Of a stretch of DNA of 40,571 nucleotides, positions 35,701 to 40,571 are shown piece after piece. Source of the DNA: Planctomycetota bacterium (GTDB lineage Bacteria; Planctomycetota; B15-G4); contig JAJDEP010000020.1 in the NCBI GenBank assembly GCA_029259715.1, positions 1-40,571 of the forward strand, in the 5' to 3' direction. The notes under the pieces are model-generated. The model was not told where the DNA came from. It worked only from the letters and a program-made list of their open reading frames with translations, and did no database searches. The stretch's first letter is position 1. Every line of letters begins with the position of its first letter. Both the position numbers and the translations under genes were made by a program.

Positions 35701-37798
35701 CTACTGCCTGGTTGACGAGGCGCACCTGTACAAGAACAAGTCCTTCGTCACCCACATGCAGGGAGTCGGAGGCAAGGGGTCGAACCGGGCGCAGGACCTC
35801 GAGCTGAAGCTGAACTACCTGCGGGAGCGACACGGCGAGCGGGTTGCGACCTTCGCCACGGCGACCCCGATCGCCAACAGCATCTCCGAGATGCATGTCA
35901 TGCAGAGCTACCTGCAGCCTCAGGAGCTGGCCAGGGCAGGTGTTGAGCGTTTCGACGCATGGGCGGCCACGTTCGGCCGGAGCGTGACCGAGTTGGAGCT
36001 GGCCCCCGATGGAGGCTCCTACCGGCTAAACACCCGGTTCGCCCGGTTCGCCAACGTCCCCGACCTGCTCCGCATGTTCCGTGCGGTGGCCGACGTGCGC
36101 AGTGCCGTCGACCTGTCCCTCAAGATCCCGGAGATCGAGGGCGGAAAACCCGAGACGGTCGTGGTGCCGAAGTCGGACCAACTGGCGCTGTACGTCGAGG
36201 GCCTGGTCGAGCGGGCAGAAGCCGTCCGATCCAAGGGGGTCACCCCCGAGGAGGACAACATGCTCAAGATCGTCGGCGACGGCCGCAAGGCTGCCCTCGA
36301 TCTCCGGCTGGTTCACCAGCCGCCGGATCCGGAGGGCGGAAAGCTGGCCGCAGCTGCCGAGCGCATCGCACGCCTCTACCACCGGCGCAAGGACTGGACC
36401 TACAACGACGCCGCCGGGAACCCCTCGCCCCGCCCTGGATCCCTGCAAGTGGTCTTTTGCGACATCAGTACTCCGAAACCCGACGCGTGGAACGCCTACG
36501 ACCATCTAAGGAACCACTTGGTCGCAAGGGGCGTGCCTGAGCACCAGATCCGCTATATCCACGAGGCCAAAGACGACCGTTCCAAAGCGGAACTGTTCGC
36601 CGCCTGCAGGGATGGCCGGGTCGCCGTCCTGTTCGGTTCGACCGAGAAGATGGGCGTCGGCACGAACGTCCAGGCGCGCATGAGCGCGATTCACCACCTG
36701 GACTGCCCCTGGCGGCCGGCCGACCTGTCCCAGCGCGATGGTCGAGGGTTGCGACAGGGCAACCAGAACGACCAGATCGGCATCTACCGCTACGTGACCG
36801 AGGGAAGCTTCGACGTCTACAACTGGCAGACCGTCGAGCGAAAAGCCACCTTCATCCACCAGGTCATGGCGGGGACGGTCGACGGCCGTGAGGTCGAGGA
36901 CATCGGCGACGCCGCATTGTCTTACGCCGAAGTGAAGGCGCTTGCCTCCGGAAACCCGCTGATCCGGGAGAAGGCAGGCGTCGACAACGACGTCGCCCGG
37001 CTAAGCCGCTTGAAGCAGGCGCACCACCAGGACCAGGGCTCACTCAAGCGCAGGCTGAACGACACCCGGTCCACCATCGTCCGGCATGAGGCCCTCATCG
37101 CCCAGGTCGACGAGGCGCTGCCACGGCGGGTAGACACCGCTGGCAACAAGTTCAAGATGCGGGTCGAGGGGATCGCGTTCAGCAAGCGCCCCGACGCCGG
37201 CGAGAGGCTACTCAAAACCGTGAAGGCCAGCCTGCACCAGGCCCGGACCGGCACGACCCCACCCGAGCGCATCGTAGGCGAGCTCGGGGGCTTTCCGATC
37301 AGCATGAGGACTCAGAGGGAGTGGGTCACCCTCGCCGTCGAGGGCACGCCGGTCCAGGTCGGCATCTCGGCTGACAAAGTGCCGGACTCGGACGGCCTGG
37401 GCACCGTCATCCGCCTCGAGAACCAGATCCGGTCCCTGGAGGAGGTAAAGGCGACCTCGAGGGAGGAGCTGCAGCGCCTACGACGCGAGGAGGGCGCAGC
37501 GTCCGACCGAATCGGACGTCCCTTCGACCAGGACTCCCGGCTGCAGTCGCTCCTGCAGCGCCAGGCCGAGATCAACCTGGCGCTCGCTCCGCAGGAGCCG
37601 GCCCCGGCTGACGGAACCGATACCGCCGGTATCAAACCGCCCGGCACGCCGGCGCCGGCTAAAGGGGTCCCGCCTTCGAAGCAAGCCGATCCCTTCTCCA
37701 TTCGGGACAGCTTGGCCGCCACGGCCAAGTCTCACCCCGGACCGCCGCCCGAAGCGGCAACCCATCTGTCTTTCAACAAACCGAAGCAGTCACGCTAA
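32735..37798 (+). CDS. Giant N6-DNA methylase/SNF2 helicase fusion (DarB-like)
   Basis: A protein of about 1687 residues if started at GTG 32735. It opens with F-R-P-A-G-Q-H-D-L-A-P, then L-A-R-W-S-G-W-G-A-L-P. A methylase fold follows (motif I L-E-P-G-C-G-S-G-N-F near residue 140, and N-V-P-F near 203 where most have N-P-P-F/Y). A SNF2-type helicase comes next: G-A-G-K-T near 833, D-E-A-H near 993, A-T-A-T-P-I-A-N-S, and Q-R-D-G-R-G-L-R-Q-G near 1332. The domain order resembles phage P1 DarB and plasmid anti-restriction proteins. It carries two palindrome sites. Protection of entering DNA is inferred. An upstream frame to 32336 is not homologous. Confidence 0.82.
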   Translation: MVQPPLAPDARGGRPGAAGLSSFRPAGQHDLAPPGAKAKARANLRALDVLDQLRSDGRPATPDEQAVLARWSGWGALPTVFDESDTEWADIRQQLRGRLDERAWSAARRTTLNAHYTPSVLVDQIWKTTQQLGFAGGRVLEPGCGSGNFIGLAPGGLDLQMVGVELDPTTAAVAQALYPKATIRSEGFERTRFPDGYFDLAIGNVPFAKVSLDDPHHNRSRLSMHNHFLVKSLHLTHPGGLVASVTSRFTLDAQNPAARREMAELADFVGAIRLPGRTMQAAAGTQAVTDLVIFRRREPGRPPAGEAFDKVLATAVEDGDLKLNEYFVRHPERILGQLMARHGQYSEMDLQVKAYLDRPLEDLMRSALDDVVAEAQAKGLTWTPSAGPPVIPAVSDQLSGLEDGRKEGSIFVTPAGGFAVVSSGVPIPYEVTPRKDRAELRTLLGIRDSMTSLLQLEASSADDQVCEPIRQQLNDRYDRYLRSYGPLNRFTQVRTGRQDPETGEDKYRQKRPTMGRFKDDPDFRSVMALEIFDPEQQTATKAAIFDSRVVAPREPRRGAESAQDALAICLDDHARVDLRVIADLLGTDVTGARAQLGGLVWDNPENGEVETAQRYLSGNVRSKLAEAEAAAGEDARWLPNVQALRAVMPQDLAPEEIDARLGSPWIPADDVRAFAGEVLQARYLQVEYAAVTATWTVKAGISDRQSVAMTSDWGTYRADAAAIMEASLNQRPATVYDNFSDGTRVLNNEETVAARAKQEALGERFASWVWENPQRAERLAADYNRRFNSTVLPAYDGSHLTLPGLASTFKPHPHQRDAVWRILSEPNTLLAHDVGAGKTAVMSIAAVEMRRLGLVNKPCIVVPNHMLDQFSREMSQLYPLAKVLVAEKEDTTVDGRKGFAAKCATGDWDAIVMTQSTFGRLPVSRETRRAYVEAELVELREAIADSKQGNALSVKRLEARVANREELLKRYMDESRKDDGVTFEMTGIDYCLVDEAHLYKNKSFVTHMQGVGGKGSNRAQDLELKLNYLRERHGERVATFATATPIANSISEMHVMQSYLQPQELARAGVERFDAWAATFGRSVTELELAPDGGSYRLNTRFARFANVPDLLRMFRAVADVRSAVDLSLKIPEIEGGKPETVVVPKSDQLALYVEGLVERAEAVRSKGVTPEEDNMLKIVGDGRKAALDLRLVHQPPDPEGGKLAAAAERIARLYHRRKDWTYNDAAGNPSPRPGSLQVVFCDISTPKPDAWNAYDHLRNHLVARGVPEHQIRYIHEAKDDRSKAELFAACRDGRVAVLFGSTEKMGVGTNVQARMSAIHHLDCPWRPADLSQRDGRGLRQGNQNDQIGIYRYVTEGSFDVYNWQTVERKATFIHQVMAGTVDGREVEDIGDAALSYAEVKALASGNPLIREKAGVDNDVARLSRLKQAHHQDQGSLKRRLNDTRSTIVRHEALIAQVDEALPRRVDTAGNKFKMRVEGIAFSKRPDAGERLLKTVKASLHQARTGTTPPERIVGELGGFPISMRTQREWVTLAVEGTPVQVGISADKVPDSDGLGTVIRLENQIRSLEEVKATSREELQRLRREEGAASDRIGRPFDQDSRLQSLLQRQAEINLALAPQEPAPADGTDTAGIKPPGTPAPAKGVPPSKQADPFSIRDSLAATAKSHPGPPPEAATHLSFNKPKQSR
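33904..33918. repeat. Distributed palindrome, site 10 (exact)
   Basis: GATACCGGCGGTATC, read V-I-P-A-V-S in a linker between the methylase and helicase parts of the giant protein (about residue 391). Confidence 0.92.
37619..37633. repeat. Distributed palindrome, site 11 (exact, centre C)
   Basis: GATACCGCCGGTATC, codons 1629-1633 of the methylase-helicase gene, read D-T-A-G-I in the disordered C-terminal tail. The same gene holds site 10 in the other reading frame. Confidence 0.92.
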
Positions 37799-37819
37799 CC
37801 CTGAGCAAAGGAGAACACA

Positions 37820-38020
37820 GTGCGAGGTCTATTGGGCTTGGTCGGATTCATCATCATCGTTGGGCTTTACTTTTTGCCCGGCATCGTCGCCAGCATCAGG
37901 CAGGTCAGCAACCAAGCGTCGGTTTGGGTCATCAACGCCTTTCTTGGCTGGAGCGTCATCGGCTGGGTCGTAGCCCTAGCAATGGCGGTCAAAGACACGA
38001 ACCGGTCGGCAAGAAACTGA
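37820..38020 (+). CDS. Superinfection-immunity-family membrane protein
   Basis: A 66-residue protein from GTG 37820, with AAAGGAGA upstream. Two membrane segments (about residues 2-24 and 37-57) contain L-Y-F-L-P-G-I-V-A-S-I-R and N-A-F-L-G-W-S-V-I-G-W-V-V-A-L-A. These are the conserved F-L-P-x-I-x-A-x-x-R and N-x-x-L-G-W-T-x-I-G-W motifs of the Imm_superinfect family named after the phage T4 protein. Such proteins can block entry of phage DNA, but many plasmid members are uncharacterised. It follows the methylase-helicase by 21 bp, so a shared host-defence operon is plausible. Confidence 0.8.
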   Translation: MRGLLGLVGFIIIVGLYFLPGIVASIRQVSNQASVWVINAFLGWSVIGWVVALAMAVKDTNRSARN

Positions 38021-38287
38021 GCGTACGGCCAAAGGACGACCCGACACCCGACGCGAAGGGCGTTTAGCGCCGAAAACACCACTACAACGGCCTCTCAGAT
38101 GCCCCAGGACGGCCGAACGGGAGGATGCCGGTGTGATAACCCTCACAAAGACGACTGTATACCGTTGGCCCCAACGTAGACTCGATGCCCTGGGTGCTAC
38201 TGCTGACGACCGGGCATCGGCATGTCTCCGCTGCCAGCATCGGCGAGCCGCACCTTCGTTGAGTCCACCGAGGGGAGAGATGTAGTC
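38021..38287. other. Intergenic region with one long inverted repeat
   Basis: About 270 bases without a supported gene. The inverted repeat CGATGCCC/GGGCATCG (38183-38190, 38212-38219) has a 21-nt loop. It may belong to an operator or an mRNA end after the immunity gene. No confident promoter was found. Confidence 0.4.
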
Positions 38288-38828
38288 ATGCGGGGAATGC
38301 TTCCGGTCGTCGACTTCAACCACGTCGTTGCGGAGATCTACAAAACGGCAGGTGATCACGATCCCGAGTGGATCGGGTCCAACCTGCCGGGAGATCCCGA
38401 CGTCGTCCGGGGCGTCCAAGCAGCTCCGGCAGCTCAGCGCTTCGATGGGCGGGGCGTCCTGGGCCGTGAGCTTCACCATTCCAGCCGCCGACACCTTACA
38501 GCCGGGCGACTGGCGGCTCATTCCAGATGTCTACATGGAAACGGCCGGCCTTTTCACCACCCAGGGAGACGGCACAGACGGAGATTACGCAACCTTCGTT
38601 GCAATCCGCTCCGCAGTAAACCCGGTCCACATTCTCGTCTCACCGGTTGCTGACTACACTCGCTCGGTGGTCAACATGAGCGGCGCTGCAGGCCGCTCCC
38701 GTAGGGCGGTTGAAGTGGTGCGTGACCGCCTGGCCCACCTTCCTCGGCCGCTGGCTCCGATTATGTCCGTCGCGCCGAACTATGTCTCCGACCAGTCACT
38801 TCCAAAGGCAACGAGCCCGGCGCAGTAA
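38288..38828 (+). pseudogene. Frameshifted gene of unknown function
   Basis: ATG 38288 with GGGGAGA upstream opens a convincing N-terminus (M-R-G-M-L-P-V-V-D-F-N-H-V-V-A-E-I-Y-K-T). After about 38430 that frame turns into Arg/His-rich noise. The neighbouring +1 frame then reads well from about 38430 to TAA 38826-38828 (S-W-A-V-S-F-T-I-P-A-A-D-T-L-Q-P-G-D-W-R-L-I-P-D). The simplest reading is one gene of about 180 codons with an indel near 38400-38450. An internal ATG at 38445 could also start a separate 127-residue protein. No family is recognised. Confidence 0.45.
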
Positions 38829-38853
38829 AACGAGGCGTGCGCCCTCGCCCTTC

Positions 38854-40571
38854 CTATCGACCACGGCCTCGAGGATGCTTCCGGTCTTCCTCGAGCGGAG
38901 CGGCCTTCACCGACTGGGATGTGACGGGCCGACCCAGGGCCGCCATAGCGCCTTCCTTGACGTCCTTGCGGACGATGTCCCGGTAGAACTCCGGCGTACC
39001 CGCCTTCAACGTGGAGTCGACGACCCGGTCCACGGCCAGGTCCAGGTGCTTTACGGTCGACCTGGCCGCCTGCGCTGCTTCAAGCCTTTGCTGGCTGCTT
39101 CGAAGCTCTGCGATCGTTTCGATCAACATCTTCGTGGCCATGAGGAACATGATGCGCTTCTGCGCCTCCTCGCTCTTCAGCACAGTGAGCATCCCCAGGC
39201 CGATAGCTCCCAGGCTTAGATCCGCCCCCGCTCGGCTGCGCTGGATGCGTACCGCCCGAGGCGGCCGCTGAACGCGATCGTACGCCCGGGCGGCGTCGGT
39301 AAGCGGCCCGGGCTTCGTGGGAGGTTCGAACACGGCTGCGGTCTTGCGAAGAAGATCGGCAGCGGAACGGGCGACGTCGTCGGCAACGCCGGTCGGATCC
39401 GGCGCACCCGCAGCGATCTTGTCCAAGCGGCGCACCGCCTTCGTGGTGGCCTTCGTCGCCTCCTCGAGGACCTCTACAGCATCGGGTACGCCGATCGGGG
39501 CCGGCCCGCCGGTCGCCCCGCCCGGACTCCCCCACGCCGCCTCCAGCCGGGGCAGCGACAGGTGGCCGTCACTGTCCAGCTTTGAACCTGACAGCCACTT
39601 CAGATCGTCGCCACCCTTGTTGTAGTGGCCCTTCAGCGCCACCGAGTAGCCGTCGATCTCGTGTTGCCGGCCGGGGATGTGGATGAACCTCGGCTTTACC
39701 TCGACCCCGTACCCCTTGAGACGCTCGAAGTACTCCGTGGACGTCGTCGACTCCCCCGCTGCCCGGTCTGCCAACTGCCGAAGCTTCAACCGAAGGCTGG
39801 CCGGTGTCGACTCGTCGACCGCGGGATTACGGCCCTTCATGTCCGCCGGTGCAGTTCCTGCGGCGGCGATCGGAATCTCGGTCTTAGGTAACGTCGAGTC
39901 GGTAACCGGGCGGGCCGGTGTCAGTGCCCAACCGTGCTGCTGCTTCAACCTGGGGAGCGCCAACTGGCGGTCCAGCTTGCCGCCGCCGTACATGATCGGC
40001 TGGCCGGTGTTCGGGTCCGTGAAGCTCCGCAGTCCGACCGAGTAGCCGGTGACCTCGCCCAGGTTCCCCTCCAGACCGCTCAGCCGGGTCTTGAGAACCA
40101 GCCCGTCGCCAAGGCCCTCTCCCCCCTTCTGAAGACGCCCGAGGTTGGCCAGGAACTCTTCGACCGATCCCGATCCGGCGGCGACCTCCTGCACGATCTC
40201 ACGCAGTCGATGCCGGGGCACCTGTGGATCCCATACCGCCGGTATCGGCCGGGTGGGGTCCAAGGGGTTGGGCACGGCGGCCAGCTTCTTGGCGGCCTGG
40301 GCGAGTTCCTTCTCATCGAGACGGGCGGCCGCCAGGCGCTTGAACTTCTCGACCTCCCCTCGGGTCGCCCACTCGGTGGCGGTACCATCTCCGTCGCCAG
40401 TGCGCTTCAGCCCGTAACGCTTCTCGACGTCATGACATGCGTCTTTGATCCGGTCGTAGTTGTTGTCGATGCTGGCACGCTTGCCGTCCTGCCGGGCAAG
40501 GGTCACGACCAGGTGAACGTGCCGGTCATCGTGGCGAATCGCCACCCACCGGCATCCCTCGTCGTCGCCGA
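38854..40571 (-). CDS. Relaxase, main and C-terminal part (starts at 487 across the junction)
   Basis: The body of the relaxase; bases beyond 40430 repeat 1-141. After the HUH motif comes a helical region, then two copies of one module: G-E-V-T-G-Y-S-V-G-L-R with G-G-G-K-L-D-R-Q-L-A-L-P-R-L, and H-E-I-D-G-Y-S-V-A-L-K with G-S-K-L-D-S-D-G-H-L-S-L-P-R-L. Such G-Y-[AS]-V/G-K-L/L-P-R-L units are usual in actinobacterial relaxases. The C-terminal 180 residues are helical, with a hydrophobic stretch S-L-G-A-I-G-L-G-M-L-T-V-L and a basic end. A palindrome site encodes I-P-A-V-W at 40232-40246. TAG at 38854-38856 ends the gene, convergent with the frameshifted ORF. Confidence 0.87.
   Translation of the reverse strand, partial: GDDEGCRWVAIRHDDRHVHLVVTLARQDGKRASIDNNYDRIKDACHDVEKRYGLKRTGDGDGTATEWATRGEVEKFKRLAAARLDEKELAQAAKKLAAVPNPLDPTRPIPAVWDPQVPRHRLREIVQEVAAGSGSVEEFLANLGRLQKGGEGLGDGLVLKTRLSGLEGNLGEVTGYSVGLRSFTDPNTGQPIMYGGGKLDRQLALPRLKQQHGWALTPARPVTDSTLPKTEIPIAAAGTAPADMKGRNPAVDESTPASLRLKLRQLADRAAGESTTSTEYFERLKGYGVEVKPRFIHIPGRQHEIDGYSVALKGHYNKGGDDLKWLSGSKLDSDGHLSLPRLEAAWGSPGGATGGPAPIGVPDAVEVLEEATKATTKAVRRLDKIAAGAPDPTGVADDVARSAADLLRKTAAVFEPPTKPGPLTDAARAYDRVQRPPRAVRIQRSRAGADLSLGAIGLGMLTVLKSEEAQKRIMFLMATKMLIETIAELRSSQQRLEAAQAARSTVKHLDLAVDRVVDSTLKAGTPEFYRDIVRKDVKEGAMAALGRPVTSQSVKAAPLEEDRKHPRGRGR
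40232..40246. repeat. Distributed palindrome, site 12 (one mismatch, centre C)
   Basis: CATACCGCCGGTATC, only position 1 changed. On the minus strand it reads I-P-A-V-W inside the relaxase, in the linker after the nuclease domain. Confidence 0.88.
40431..40571. repeat. Right copy of the 141-bp terminal overlap
   Basis: Identical to 1-141; see that entry. When the plasmid is counted as a circle these bases should be dropped. Confidence 0.93.

Noticed and set aside
37133..37147. D-T-A-G-N in the helicase as another palindrome site
   Set aside because: The DNA matches at only 11 of 15 bases and lacks symmetry; the peptide likeness is chance.
1..40571. CRISPR array, tRNA or rRNA genes
   Set aside because: No regularly spaced short repeat array with spacers and no cloverleaf or rRNA-like stretch was seen by reading; the repeats found are two- or three-copy tandem repeats or dispersed palindromes.

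Overview
The window is a complete circular plasmid read as a linear contig. Bases 40431-40571 repeat bases 1-141 exactly, so the circle is 40,430 bp and the relaxase gene runs across the junction. The DNA is GC-rich by eye. It carries the SCO6880-type conjugation operon, a DUF4913 protein, a relaxase of the kind seen in Streptomyces-like elements and a stand-alone DpdA-like protein. Together these point to an Actinomycetota host (inference); no chromosomal gene is present to name it. No rRNA, tRNA, CRISPR array or intact IS element was seen.

Layout. (1) 38854-40430 continuing through 1-1582: relaxase, MobC-like protein and a repeat-rich leader that is the best oriT candidate. (2) 1583-2850: a small C2H2 zinc-finger protein and a DpdA/TGT-like DNA-modification protein. 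(3) 3294-5394: a small membrane protein, a replication-initiator-like protein with iterons inside its gene, and a small MerR-like protein. (4) 5560-7127: parA, a ribbon-helix-helix partner and ACGT-box operators. (5) 7219-12307: lipoprotein, small ORFs, SSB, serine resolvase with a methyltransferase remnant, and a less GC-rich membrane protein. (6) 17713 down to 12308, minus strand: zinc-finger genes with start/stop overlaps, a second SSB, three unknown proteins, a large ParB/KorB-like protein and an HTH-RHH regulator. (7) 19764 down to 18158 (minus) and 19973 to about 31826 (plus): divergent type IV secretion operons with lytic transglycosylase-peptidase, VirB8-like proteins, pilin-like protein, VirB6-like protein, SCO6880, VirB4, VirD4/TcpA and accessory proteins. 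(8) 31834-38828: PadR regulator, a very large N6-methylase/SNF2-helicase fusion, a superinfection-immunity protein and a frameshifted ORF.

The most striking signal is a 15-bp interrupted palindrome, GATACCG-S-CGGTATC, found at 12 places around the circle (7 exact, 4 with one mismatch, 1 with two), spaced 1.2-5.6 kb apart. Four copies are outside or at the edge of genes. Eight lie inside coding regions, where they are read as D-T-A/G-G-I or I-P-A-V-S in unrelated proteins. The design matches the distributed operators of RK2 KorB (TTTAGC-S-GCTAAA), and the plasmid encodes a ParB/KorB-like protein whose own gene holds one copy. A second code, clusters of ACGT boxes, sits at parA, inside the gene after it, at the parB promoter and at 18065-18112, and probably belongs to the RHH protein. 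A third unusual item is a 61-codon ORF between virB4 and virD4, linked by 4-nt overlaps on both sides, that copies the P-loop segment of VirB4 with a defective Walker A motif.
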